Assembly: GCF_900166665.1 (NCBI RefSeq)
Contig: NZ_LT800494.1
Span: forward strand, 2,480,009-2,544,008
Source of the DNA: Cytobacillus gottheilii
Lineage (GTDB): Bacteria > Bacillota > Bacilli > Bacillales > Cytobacillaceae
Reading direction: 5' to 3'
DNA length: 64,000 nucleotides
Part shown: piece by piece, positions 26,912 through 34,852 of the stretch
Layout: each line of letters opens with the position of its first letter
Position numbering within the stretch: position 1 is the stretch's first letter
The notes under the pieces: model-generated
Told to the model about the DNA's origin: nothing
Seen by the model: the letters and a program-made list of their open reading frames with translations, nothing else
Database searches by the model: none
Program-made: the position numbers and the translations under genes

Positions 26912-26933
26912 TTCCCAAACGCAACTTGGGGGA
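26912..26933. repeat. TTCCCAAA hairpin, right of the small membrane gene
   Basis: TTCCCAAA and TTGGGGGA around CGCAAC, followed by ACATTTT. May act as a weak terminator. Beyond it, 27005-27036 (TTAGGCTGTTTTCGGAAAG) is an isolated family-2 element end. Confidence 0.4.
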
Positions 26934-27185
26934 CATTTTAAAAAAGCACGAACGTTGATTTAACAGCTCGTGCCTTGTCTTGTGAACTTATTTTATACAT
27001 TATCTTAGGCTGTTTTCGGAAAGTTTGTTGTTTTTAATAAAGATGGCTTGATGTTATAATATAATAAACAAAAAAATTGATACCAGTGAAACTTGTCAGT
27101 TATTAGAGTCGTATAAATAATGGAAATATTTTGTGATGAATTGTATAAAGTTATAGACTCTAAATACAGAAAGGAGATGGAATGT

Positions 27186-27386
27186 ATGAAAAACCTTACT
27201 CTAATCGGAAAAGTATACTTAGGATTGGGAGTATTATTCTCCATATCTGGGATATTCTTGTTTGTTCAGAATCTTAATGAAATATTTGTATTAAAGGAAC
27301 AATTCCTATCATTCTCCTTTGTTTGCCTTGGAATTTCATTATTTTTGGCTTCGTATTTGCAACAAAGGAAAAGAAATCAACAGTAA
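27186..27386 (+). CDS. Small two-helix membrane protein
   Basis: 66 residues: helix 1 at about 8-28 (YLGLGVLFSISGIFLFV), a short loop, helix 2 at about 39-57 (FLSFSFVCLGISLFLASYL) and a basic tail QQRKRNQQ. The ATG at 27186 follows AAGGAG. Unrecognised, and convergent with the DUF4279 gene. Confidence 0.6.
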   Translation: MKNLTLIGKVYLGLGVLFSISGIFLFVQNLNEIFVLKEQFLSFSFVCLGISLFLASYLQQRKRNQQ

Positions 27387-27400
27387 GCTCATTTATAAAT

Positions 27401-27838
27401 CTAATCCCCACACTCACCCAGGTAAGGATTGGCGTATAAATCAATGTCAAAATCCGCCCCAATGCTATTGGCAAATTCAATAACTGGAAGATTCAAATGG
27501 AAACCAGGTGTATAGCCATCATTCATTTCGATCACGATGGCAAATCTGCATTCTAATTCAAATTCCCTTTTCAACTCATTAATCGTTTCTGTTTGATGCT
27601 GCAGCTGCAGCATGATTTGTTCTAATACCTCCCCAACATCAAGTGACTCCTGATATCCTGTGCTCACGATCCAAGCTGAATAATCTCTTTTGTGGTCTAG
27701 ATCTTTGCTGACTCTTTTTATAATGTCACCTTTTTTAAAGCTTCTTGTTGGAGATATTCCTAACCTTTCAGTGACTGTTTCTATTGGAAAAACATCTGCA
27801 TATAATTTGAAATAAACCATTATCTTCGTACGATCCAC
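27401..27838 (-). CDS. DUF4279-like protein
   Basis: About 145 residues, soluble alpha/beta. VYFKLYADVFPIETVTERLGISPT near the start, then YSAWIVSTGYQESLDVGEVLEQI, and FHLNLPVIEFANSIGADFDIDLY near the end fit the DUF4279 family of Bacillus, whose role is unknown. The start is uncertain: a GTG with GAGGAG eight bases upstream (27838) is preferred, but 27847 (GTG) and 27820 (ATG) are possible. Confidence 0.8.
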   Translation of the reverse strand: MDRTKIMVYFKLYADVFPIETVTERLGISPTRSFKKGDIIKRVSKDLDHKRDYSAWIVSTGYQESLDVGEVLEQIMLQLQHQTETINELKREFELECRFAIVIEMNDGYTPGFHLNLPVIEFANSIGADFDIDLYANPYLGECGD

Positions 27839-27939
27839 ACATTTCACTCCTCAATTTCCTTGTTCATTATTTTATTTTCTATCTAATTATGATAATATTA
27901 TTTGTCAGAATTGTCTTTACTCGTGAAAGGAGTTTGAAC

Positions 27940-28122
27940 ATGTGGAAACGCCCTATTCTCCTGTTTGTTTTAATGCTGCCTGCATTTGTTATCATCGATC
28001 TTTTAAAAGGTTCAGGTCCTCAATTCTCGGCTAATTTTATTTCAGTCCTGCTATTTGTTGTCTTATATGAGTTTGTGCATTGGTTAATTAAAGTTTCAAA
28101 GCCTTCAAAGAAAAATGGATAG
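27940..28122 (+). CDS. Small membrane protein, 60 aa
   Basis: Two hydrophobic stretches (about 4-22 and 30-50) and a basic C-terminal tail (KVSKPSKKNG). The ATG at 27940 has AAAGGAG upstream. Unrecognised. The following interval to 28369 has no gene; it holds the decayed repeat listed next. Confidence 0.55.
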   Translation: MWKRPILLFVLMLPAFVIIDLLKGSGPQFSANFISVLLFVVLYEFVHWLIKVSKPSKKNG

Positions 28123-28159
28123 ACATAGTTAAACCCCTATCAATTTTTCACGTTTTTCA

Positions 28160-28360
28160 TGTTTATAATAAAGAATTTGTCTCAGTAAGATATTACTCGC
28201 TTATTCACTTTCCTCAATTACTCGAAGGAGACACGGGTACTCACAATCATGTTTAAAAACAAAAAAAACGAATGATAGGAATAGATTATATCCTAATCAT
28301 TCGAAAATATAGACGAACTGACTCAATATGTCAAAGTATATAGGATAAGAAACCAGTCCC
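28160..28360 (+). repeat. Decayed family-1-like element
   Basis: Contains AATGTTTAAAAACA-like flank, a weak hairpin ACGAATGATAGGAATAG … CTAATCATTCG, and core traces (TACTCGCTTATTCACTTTCC). Ends near CCAGTCCCAACCCC. Much diverged from the intact copies. Confidence 0.4.
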
Positions 28361-28369
28361 AACCCCTAC

Positions 28370-29188
28370 CTAGCTCCAATCTCTCATCTCTTCCAGCATC
28401 TCACGGTACCCCTGTATCTGATAACCAACGTCTGTTCTAGTATTCTGAATGGATCGGTCTTGAATCATTTTTTGATCGGGGATAATCGTTACGTCTGTTT
28501 TTTGGTAGATTTCCTGAATCATCGTCAGTAGTTCATGTTTAGAGAGTTTATGTGGGGAACCTAAATGATAGAGTCCGGACACCTTGTTTTCAATCATATA
28601 GTGAATGGCTTTTGCCAGTTCAAGAGTGGTCACTCCATTCCACATGACCTTCTCGAAGCCTTTGATAGTTCCCTCCTGCTTCATAAACCAGAGAAATAAG
28701 CCAATGCCATTCTCTTTTAGTTCTGGGCCGATGATCGACGTGCGGATCGTTAAATGCTTATCACTGACCACTTCTCCAAGCTGTTTAGACTGAGCGTAAA
28801 TGGATGTTCCATCTGTCAGATCTGTTTCCGTATAATCGCCTTTACTGCCGGAAAAAACACAATCTGTACTGATATGAATCAGTCTGCCACCACTTCTTTC
28901 CATAAGTTTGGCAAGCTGGTGCGGCAAAAGGCTGTTTACCTGGAAAGCAAGCTTTGTTTCCCGTTCTGCATGTGCATTTAAGATTCCGATGCAATTTATG
29001 CTAATATCAGGTTTCACCGTTTCAATTACTTTCTCTACACTGGTTGAGTCTGTGACATCGACAAAAATGCCTTCAGAATCTGATTGATCTCTTGTCGTGT
29101 AATATACTTCATATTCCGGTCGCTGCTTGAAGTAGCGGATGATCATATGACCGGCCATGCCTGTTCCGCCGAAAACTAACAGCTTCAT
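28370..29188 (-). CDS. RmlD-like nucleotide-sugar 4-reductase
   Basis: 272-residue SDR with GGTGMAGH near the N-terminus, NCIGILNAH, HISTDCVFSGSKG and YAQSKQLGE (YxxxK). It matches RmlD-type 4-keto-sugar reductases. Its ATG overlaps the stop of the upstream dehydratase gene (ATGA), so it is coupled to it. CapF-type reductases of the L-FucNAc pathway carry an extra C-terminal cupin of about 100 residues; this one does not. The length fits the WbvR-like branch that reduces the UDP-4-keto-L-talose/rhamnose-type intermediate instead. Third gene of the operon. Confidence 0.9.
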   Translation of the reverse strand: MKLLVFGGTGMAGHMIIRYFKQRPEYEVYYTTRDQSDSEGIFVDVTDSTSVEKVIETVKPDISINCIGILNAHAERETKLAFQVNSLLPHQLAKLMERSGGRLIHISTDCVFSGSKGDYTETDLTDGTSIYAQSKQLGEVVSDKHLTIRTSIIGPELKENGIGLFLWFMKQEGTIKGFEKVMWNGVTTLELAKAIHYMIENKVSGLYHLGSPHKLSKHELLTMIQEIYQKTDVTIIPDQKMIQDRSIQNTRTDVGYQIQGYREMLEEMRDWS

Positions 29189-30171
29189 TCAATAAACCCG
29201 CCTTCCTCAAGCATCTGCTTAATTTCAGCTTTCGTCATTAAGGTTGTGCCAGAATTGTATTCATCGATATTAACCATATTAAAGGTTTTGTATCGTTCTT
29301 TTACTCCTTCAATATAAATAGAAGGCAGGATGACAAAATATTCCTCATCATAAACAACAGTCATCGTACTTTCATATTCTGATAGAAGCAGCTCATGAAT
29401 TTTCTCACCGGGACGGACCCCTAAGATTTCAATATCAACGTCCTCCCCGCTTTTTTCAATTAAAATTTCCGCAAGATCAATAATTTTGCAGGCTGGCATT
29501 TTCATAACAAAAATTTCGCCGCCAACACTTTCTGACACAGCTTTAAACACAAGCTGAATCGCTTCTTGAACCGTTAAGAAGAAACGGGTCATTTTCATAT
29601 CAGTTATTCCTATCTTTTTCTGCTCTTGTATTTGTCTTTTAAACACATGAATTACACTTCCATTTGTCCCCAAAACATTTCCGCCGCGGATACAAACAAA
29701 CTTTGTTTCCGTATTCAACGTATTCGCATGAATGATCAGCTTTTCACCCATCGCTTTTGATAAACCATAAAAGTTTGAAGGGTTCGATGCTTTGTCTGTT
29801 GAAATATATACGACATTTTTCACATGACAGGCTATAGCTGCATCAATGATATTTTGCGTGCCAATTACATTTGTTTTCAATGCTTCCATTGGCTGATCCT
29901 CACAAACAGGCACATGCTTTAAGGCCGCTAAATGAAACACATATTCTACACCCTGGCAAGCCTGAATAAGGGAATCCTTTTCTTTTATATCTCCTATAAT
30001 AAAATGTAGCTTTGGATGATGATTAAACTCCTGCTTCATTGTAAATTGATTGGATTCATTTCTGGATAGTATTCTAATTTCTTTTGGTTCATAGGTTAAA
30101 AGCTGGGAAACAAGCTCATAGCCCCATGAGCCTGTACCTCCAGTAACTAAAATCGTTTTATTTTTGTACAC
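29185..30171 (-). CDS. UDP-GlcNAc 4,6-dehydratase/5-epimerase family (FnlA/CapE-like)
   Basis: Polysaccharide-biosynthesis SDR of 328 residues. Motifs: VTGGTGSWG, FHLAALKHVPVCE, STDKASNP, and FYGLSKAMGEK. The C-terminal part has VRPGEKIHELLLSE and DEEYFVI, which point to the FnlA/CapE/WbjB class rather than to PseB. Classical CapE proteins usually have Met at the YxxxK tyrosine position, whereas this one has Tyr. The GTG at 30171 has AGGAGG eight bases upstream; the TTG at 30177 is too close. It overlaps wecB-like and reductase genes on both sides, so the three form one operon. Confidence 0.88.
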   Translation of the reverse strand: MYKNKTILVTGGTGSWGYELVSQLLTYEPKEIRILSRNESNQFTMKQEFNHHPKLHFIIGDIKEKDSLIQACQGVEYVFHLAALKHVPVCEDQPMEALKTNVIGTQNIIDAAIACHVKNVVYISTDKASNPSNFYGLSKAMGEKLIIHANTLNTETKFVCIRGGNVLGTNGSVIHVFKRQIQEQKKIGITDMKMTRFFLTVQEAIQLVFKAVSESVGGEIFVMKMPACKIIDLAEILIEKSGEDVDIEILGVRPGEKIHELLLSEYESTMTVVYDEEYFVILPSIYIEGVKERYKTFNMVNIDEYNSGTTLMTKAEIKQMLEEGGFIE

Positions 30172-31255
30172 GCTCAAATCCTCCTAGCAATATTTTAATC
30201 ACTTTATCTGATACATTGAGATCGCAATATCCTTCTGGAAAACTCCAGTTTTTACTTGTACTTGTCATGACTTTCACACAATTGAAAATTTGATTGGCTT
30301 CCAGACCTGAAAGCATATTGCTGCCGCATGCGATCGTTTCTGGCCTTTCTGTTGTCTTGCGCACCGTAACTGCCGGCACATGAAATAAGCAGCACTCTTC
30401 TTGAACTGTGCCGCTATCCGTTAAGACACAATAAGCATTCTTTTCAAGCTGTACGAAGTCGAAAAACCCAAATGGCTCATGGAATTCCACAAAATGATGA
30501 AGCTTTAAGTCATCTTGCGCCTCCAGTTTTGATTTCGTCCGTGGGTGAATGCTGCAAATGATTCTTTTTTGATAGGCTTCAGCGATCATGTTTAAGCCTT
30601 TTATAATTTCAAATAGCCGTTCTTTATCATCCACATTTTCGGCTCTGTGTGTTGTGACAAGGAAATAATCTTGCTCATGAAGTCCCAAGTCCTTTAATAT
30701 TTCACTGGAATCAATTACTTTTTCATAGGATGTCAGCACTTCAAATATGGGGTTGCCTGTTACATATATTTTCTGGCGCGGAAAACCTTCCCGAACTAAG
30801 TTTTCCTTGCTTTGCGGTGTATATGGCAGATTAATAGAAGAAATCGCATCAATCACTCTGCGGTTTTTCTCTTCTGGCACTTCCAGATCAAAGCAGCGAT
30901 TTCCAGCTTCCATATGGTAGACTGGAATCCCCATTCTTTCTGCCAATATCGCACTAAGACCGCTATTCGTATCACCTAGCACCAAAACTTTATCCGGCTT
31001 TTCAGCAATGAGTACTTCTTCTAACTTTTCATAAATGACGGCCAATTGATTGCCTAAAGAATGCTGATTCTTCAAGAAAATATAATCAGGCTTACGGATT
31101 CCCAATTCTCTAAAAAAGACATCACTCAAGTTTTCTGTAAAGTTCTGACCTGTATGGACAAGAACATGCTGATCCGCTAGCATATCAAGCTTTTTAATGA
31201 TGAGACTTAATCGAATGATCTCAGGTCTCGTCCCTAAAATGGTCATGATTTTCAA
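30158..31255 (-). CDS. Non-hydrolysing UDP-sugar 2-epimerase (WecB/FnlC-like)
   Basis: 365-residue GT-B-fold 2-epimerase. Motifs: TILGTRPEIIRLS, VLGDTNSGLSA, MEAGNRCFD (catalytic Glu), THRAENVD (catalytic His) and DSGTVQEECC. First gene of the operon, with TTG start after AAGGAG. Beside an FnlA-like dehydratase and a reductase it most probably acts last, epimerising C2 of the reduced UDP-sugar to give UDP-L-FucNAc or UDP-L-QuiNAc, rather than making UDP-ManNAc. Confidence 0.92.
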   Translation of the reverse strand: MKIMTILGTRPEIIRLSLIIKKLDMLADQHVLVHTGQNFTENLSDVFFRELGIRKPDYIFLKNQHSLGNQLAVIYEKLEEVLIAEKPDKVLVLGDTNSGLSAILAERMGIPVYHMEAGNRCFDLEVPEEKNRRVIDAISSINLPYTPQSKENLVREGFPRQKIYVTGNPIFEVLTSYEKVIDSSEILKDLGLHEQDYFLVTTHRAENVDDKERLFEIIKGLNMIAEAYQKRIICSIHPRTKSKLEAQDDLKLHHFVEFHEPFGFFDFVQLEKNAYCVLTDSGTVQEECCLFHVPAVTVRKTTERPETIACGSNMLSGLEANQIFNCVKVMTSTSKNWSFPEGYCDLNVSDKVIKILLGGFERVQK

Positions 31256-31427
31256 TTCTTTTCACTCCTTGCACCGTGTGTTTTCTTATGTGTTCTCTAC
31301 TCTTGTCCGCTTAATTATTAAAATATGTTTGTTTTCTTGATTTGCTATAGGCATAGCGACTGATTTCATTTCAATCAGCAGGCATAATACTAAAATCCGC
31401 TTTGCCTCAGAATAGAGCCAAAACAAA

Positions 31428-31475
31428 AAACCCGAAGAAATAGACAGAAATATCATCTGTCTTTTCTTCGGGTTT
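31428..31475 (-). terminator. Strong intrinsic terminator
   Basis: AACCCGAAGAAA…TCTGTC pairs over about 20 positions with GACAGA…TTTCTTCGGGTT, and the minus strand continues TTTTTTGTTTT. It ends the 68-residue membrane protein gene and separates it from the sugar operon. A weak plus-strand open frame over this region is an artefact. Confidence 0.9.
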
Positions 31476-31511
31476 GAGCACTTGCTGAACCGAAAGATTG
31501 GAATAGGACGT

Positions 31512-31718
31512 TTAAAGCACAAATGGCAGAATAACGACGATTAATCCTGCCATTATGAATATCGTTCCAAATATTCTCGATAAAAGAGTTTCATCCCCTG
31601 TAACACCATTCCATAAAACAAGATTGATCAGAAATAATGCTTTTTTCTTAAACACCAGCAAACCGATAATCATGATAAAAACCCCTAATAAGAACGTTAA
31701 TACCGCTTCATAAGGCAT
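31512..31718 (-). CDS. Small two-helix membrane protein, 68 aa
   Basis: Helices at about 4-23 (AVLTFLLGVFIMIIGLLVF) and 48-67 (FGTIFIMAGLIVVILPFVL), joined by KKKALFLINLVLWNGVTGDETLLSR. GGAGGG precedes the ATG and a strong terminator follows. Unrecognised; it may relate to small Bacillus DUF proteins of the same shape. Confidence 0.7.
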   Translation of the reverse strand: MPYEAVLTFLLGVFIMIIGLLVFKKKALFLINLVLWNGVTGDETLLSRIFGTIFIMAGLIVVILPFVL

Positions 31719-31864
31719 GAACGTTACCCTCCATTCAAAATTACTTATGTAAAATTATGTAACTACGTATACGAATCACATTGGAAAGGGTTTCAAACAA
31801 ATCGAATAAAAAAAGAAAGGAATATAATGCAAAAAGCGAGATGGATGTTCCCATTCTCGCCATG

Positions 31865-32950
31865 TTACGTATGTTTATTTTTCATCTGGAGCTTATCCTT
31901 AAAATAACGCTGATTGGCAAGCAGCCTTTCATCATTTGGCTGGCAGGCTAGACCATGTTGGTTATGTTCATTTGCTTTTTCAGTATCACCAAGCTTGTCA
32001 TAGCAGACGGCCAGCTGCAGATGCGGCAGCCATGTTGAAAAGGAAGGATTGTAAAAAGGTGCACTAGAACCATCTTTATTTGCTAAAGCCTGCTCATACC
32101 AATAGGCTGCGGATTGAAAATCTTCTTTTTCCATAAATGAAAAACCAAGTCTGCAGCATGCCTCTGCACGCGGGGATGTAAGGATGAGCGTATGTAAAAC
32201 AGCTCCTATCGCTTCCTCCGTTTTTCCAAGCTGATAAAAACAGTCTGATAGCTTATAACAGGCACGGAGATTATCCTCCAGCCAGCCCTTTTTCGTTGAT
32301 AAGAACTGCTGATAATACTCAATCGCCTTTTCAGCCTGACCATGGTCAACAAGTTCATTTGCATAATAAAATAAATCTCTTGGTGTAAAATCAATCTTTT
32401 CATCCAGCATTCTTTCATAAATTCTTATATTACGATCTGCATCATGTGATAGCGGCAAATGACAAATAGCTATTTCACTTTCATATAAATTTCCGTTTAC
32501 GGCTAAATATTCATGAACCGCCCCAACCCACTTAAAGCCTTTTTCACTCTTTACTAGCCGATACCGTCTTAAACTGGAGGTTGGATGATTTTCTGAATCA
32601 AATGCAAGGTGATACAGCATAGAAACCGCATCAATTTCTGAATTCAATGTTTGACAAAGCTTTTGAAACTGTCCCTGATCAGCCTCTTTGATGACATCAT
32701 CTGCATCAAGCCATAAAATATAATCAGCGCTCGCCTGTGCAAATGAATAATTCCTTGCAGCCGCAAAATCATCAATCCATTCAAAATCAAATACTTGTTT
32801 TGTATATTTTGAACAAATTTCTTTTGTCTGATCAGTTGATCCAGTGTCAACAATGATAATCTCATCCACAAGGTCACTTACAGATTGCAAACAGCGTTCA
32901 ATGACAGCTTCTTCGTTTTTCACAATCATACACAAACTAATGGATTTCAA
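31865..32950 (-). CDS. GT2 glycosyltransferase with TPR repeats
   Basis: 361 residues in two parts. The N-terminal GT-A domain (about 1-190) has SLCMIVKNEEAVIERCL, IIVDTGSTDQT, WLDADD (metal site) and KWVGAVHEYL. The C-terminal part (about 195-355) is helical with TPR-like repeats, for example EKAIEYYQQFL, EEAIGAVLHTL and QSAAYWYEQAL. This fusion is seen in SunS-type protein glycosyltransferases and many Bacillus relatives. TPRs suggest a protein acceptor. TTG at 32950 has GGGGGA at good spacing. Its start overlaps a small upstream ORF. Confidence 0.92.
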   Translation of the reverse strand: MKSISLCMIVKNEEAVIERCLQSVSDLVDEIIIVDTGSTDQTKEICSKYTKQVFDFEWIDDFAAARNYSFAQASADYILWLDADDVIKEADQGQFQKLCQTLNSEIDAVSMLYHLAFDSENHPTSSLRRYRLVKSEKGFKWVGAVHEYLAVNGNLYESEIAICHLPLSHDADRNIRIYERMLDEKIDFTPRDLFYYANELVDHGQAEKAIEYYQQFLSTKKGWLEDNLRACYKLSDCFYQLGKTEEAIGAVLHTLILTSPRAEACCRLGFSFMEKEDFQSAAYWYEQALANKDGSSAPFYNPSFSTWLPHLQLAVCYDKLGDTEKANEHNQHGLACQPNDERLLANQRYFKDKLQMKNKHT

Positions 32951-33221
32951 AAACATTCCCCCATTGATGTGAGAATTTCCTGTATTTAAGGTGATTACGC
33001 TGTTTTTTCAAAAATGGAATTCCCCTTTTCAGCCCTTCTGTAAACATCATGGTTCCTGTCATACTCACAAGAATGCTTGAAAAAACAGCTTCAAAGGCAT
33101 AATAAACAGCCGTGCCCACGCCCATTTCCAAGATTAAAAAGTGTTTAACATCAGAAAAAGGAATGACCACAAATAGTACATCGCTATTTTTTGACATGTT
33201 TTCAGCAGCATCCTTTGCCAT
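32937..33221 (-). CDS. Possible small membrane protein upstream of the GT2-TPR gene
   Basis: 94 residues with one or two hydrophobic segments (about 36-63) and a basic C-terminus. It overlaps the glycosyltransferase start by 14 bases, as coupled genes do. The ribosome site is weak (GGTAGAG). It has no Cys, so it does not look like a glycocin precursor. It may be real or a chance frame. Confidence 0.4.
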   Translation of the reverse strand: MAKDAAENMSKNSDVLFVVIPFSDVKHFLILEMGVGTAVYYAFEAVFSSILVSMTGTMMFTEGLKRGIPFLKKQRNHLKYRKFSHQWGNVFEIH

Positions 33222-33253
33222 TTTTCTCTACCATATGAGCTGTTGCGGTTGTC

Positions 33254-33604
33254 TTATTCCACTTCTTTTGCTGCTGTCTGGGCCTGTGATGTTCCTGTAT
33301 TTAAAAGAGCGATGCCGCCGATCACCAGACAAACACCGGCTGCCTTTAGCACACTAATGCCCTCATCAAACAGTAAAATGCCAATGACGACCGTTAAGGC
33401 TGTGCCTACTCCAGACCAAGTCGCATAGGCAACGGATAAACTCATTGTTTTTAGTGCGAAGCTTAGAAGCAGGAACGCTAAAAGAAATCCAGCTGCCACA
33501 CCGATTGTTGGCAGGAGGTTGGTGAAACCATCAGACAGCTTCAGCATCGTTGTCGCAAAAGCTTCAAAAATAATGGAGCCTGCCAAATAATACATTCCCT
33601 TCAT
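33254..33604 (-). CDS. SMR family efflux subunit (second of a pair)
   Basis: 116-residue small multidrug resistance protein, four helices. The catalytic Glu is in GSIIFEAFATTMLKLSDGF, and the conserved AYATWSGVGTALTVVIG loop is present. ATG at 33604 has AGGAGG eight bases upstream. Paired SMR proteins such as EbrAB and YkkCD work as heterodimers; the next gene upstream is its partner, 12 bases away. Possible substrates are cationic dyes or guanidinium, but this cannot be read from the sequence. Confidence 0.93.
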   Translation of the reverse strand: MKGMYYLAGSIIFEAFATTMLKLSDGFTNLLPTIGVAAGFLLAFLLLSFALKTMSLSVAYATWSGVGTALTVVIGILLFDEGISVLKAAGVCLVIGGIALLNTGTSQAQTAAKEVE

Positions 33605-33616
33605 ACCTTCCACCTC

Positions 33617-33940
33617 CTATTTTGATACATTCATAAGCACGAGTCCTACAACAAGAAGTGCAATCCCCATTACTGCTTTTTTGTTTAAACGATCTTTAAA
33701 GAAAAGAACACCAATATAAACCGTTAAAATCGTTCCAAGTCCGCTCCACATGGCATAAACCAGTCCTAACGGCAGTGACTGCAATGTAAGAGATAAGAAA
33801 TAAAAGGCTGCTCCATATCCTAGAATGAGTCCAATTACAGGACCAATACGTTTAAAGCCCTGTGATAACTTTAGCATCGTTGAACCAAATACCTCTGCCA
33901 GAATGGCAGCAATTAATAATAAATAAGCAGTAACAATCAT
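33617..33940 (-). CDS. SMR family efflux subunit (first of a pair)
   Basis: 107 residues, four helices. Active Glu in LLIAAILAEVFGSTMLKLSQGF; also VYAMWSGLGTILTVYIG. The ATG at 33940 has GAAGGAG upstream; an earlier TTG frame overlaps the preceding gene and lacks a site. Forms a probable heterodimer with the product of the next gene. Confidence 0.93.
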   Translation of the reverse strand: MIVTAYLLLIAAILAEVFGSTMLKLSQGFKRIGPVIGLILGYGAAFYFLSLTLQSLPLGLVYAMWSGLGTILTVYIGVLFFKDRLNKKAVMGIALLVVGLVLMNVSK

Positions 33941-33962
33941 GCTGACGCTCCTTCCTCTTGGA

Positions 33963-34499
33963 TTATTCAGGCGGCCGTTTGCCTCGCTGCAATTCAGAAA
34001 TAGACAAGCCAAAGGTCATCTGGAAATGAGGATAGTCTTTAAAATTCCGCCAATCTCCACCCCAAGCAAAACCTAAATCCTTCGCAATGCTAACAACCTC
34101 ATCCCAATCTGGCACACCATTGCCATTTCCGTCATATTCCATATCCCAAACCACTTGACCATCTATTGTCATAAGAGCGAAATCAATCGCTAACCCATAA
34201 TTATGATACGATTCACCGCCTCTTGCGTTTGTAACAATATTTCCTTCTGTTGAACGACCTTGCTCATAAAGCTGATTTTGCTCTTCAAAACTGCGGAAAT
34301 CGGCTGTAATTACAATTTGAATGCCTTGCTCGGCTGCTAAACTCATCAATTCATCTCTTTTTAAAGCGACTGCTGGATGCAATCCGTCGGGAAGCGGCAC
34401 ATCCTCTTTAGGCACGCTGCTATATTGATAGATTAATAAGCCAACCGTAAATAGAATAAGCATAACTACTAAAAACCTGAACATTTTTGCTATCTTCAA
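33963..34499 (-). CDS. M15 family peptidase, VanY/CwlK-like
   Basis: 178 residues. One N-terminal membrane anchor (about 6-24) exposes a zinc peptidase domain to the outside. Zinc ligands appear in SYHNYGLAIDFAL (His, Asp) and YPHFQM (His); GGDWRNFKDYPHF is the usual context of L-alanyl-D-glutamate endopeptidases such as CwlK (YcdD) and related D,D-carboxypeptidases. TTG start after AGGAGG. Likely acts on cell-wall peptides. It ends 22 bases before the SMR pair, so cotranscription is possible. Confidence 0.9.
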   Translation of the reverse strand: MKIAKMFRFLVVMLILFTVGLLIYQYSSVPKEDVPLPDGLHPAVALKRDELMSLAAEQGIQIVITADFRSFEEQNQLYEQGRSTEGNIVTNARGGESYHNYGLAIDFALMTIDGQVVWDMEYDGNGNGVPDWDEVVSIAKDLGFAWGGDWRNFKDYPHFQMTFGLSISELQRGKRPPE

Positions 34500-34579
34500 A
34501 AGTCGTGATTCCTCCTAGCTCGTCATCGCTGTATTAAATTGTACCAAACAATAGACGTGCAAAAATAGAGAAAGGTTCC

Positions 34580-34605
34580 GTTTAAAAGAAAAAACAGATG
34601 GGAAT
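34580..34605 (+). promoter_or_regulatory. Sigma-B promoter of the csbD-like gene
   Basis: GTTTAA (34580-34585), 14-base spacer, GGGAAT (34600-34605). It matches the general-stress sigma-B pattern GTTTAA-N12-15-GGGWAW and lies 35 bases before the CsbD-family start. Confidence 0.8.
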
Positions 34606-34639
34606 AGAATAGTATACAAATGAAGAGGAGGAATTCGAC

Positions 34640-34816
34640 ATGAATAAACATCAACATGAAGGCAATAAAGATCAACTAAAAGGCGAACTAAAACGCGTAT
34701 ACGGAAAAGCAACCGACAATGAGAAAAAAGAGGCAGAAGGAAACATGGACAAAGCCAAAGGAAAGCTTCAAGAAACATGGGGCGACGCGAAGGAAGCTTT
34801 TAAGGATAAAAAATAA
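34640..34816 (+). CDS. CsbD family general stress protein
   Basis: 58 residues, very hydrophilic: MNKHQHEGNKDQLKGELK at the start, then YGKATDNEKKEAEG and MDKAKGKLQETWGDAKEAF. This is the CsbD pattern: small, Lys/Glu/Gly-rich helical stress proteins of unknown activity. GAGGAGG precedes the ATG. A sigma-B promoter upstream agrees with csbD of Bacillus subtilis being sigma-B controlled. It is on the strand opposite its neighbours. Confidence 0.9.
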   Translation: MNKHQHEGNKDQLKGELKRVYGKATDNEKKEAEGNMDKAKGKLQETWGDAKEAFKDKK

Positions 34817-34852
34817 TCGGATGCTGGCCAAAAACCTTCACTACAGGGTTCA

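Noticed and set aside
31286-31522. 78-codon minus-strand ORF
   Set aside because: It spans a strong terminator hairpin and has no ribosome site.
32937-33221. Glycocin precursor beside the SunS-like enzyme
   Set aside because: The ORF has no Cys and no leader-core layout.
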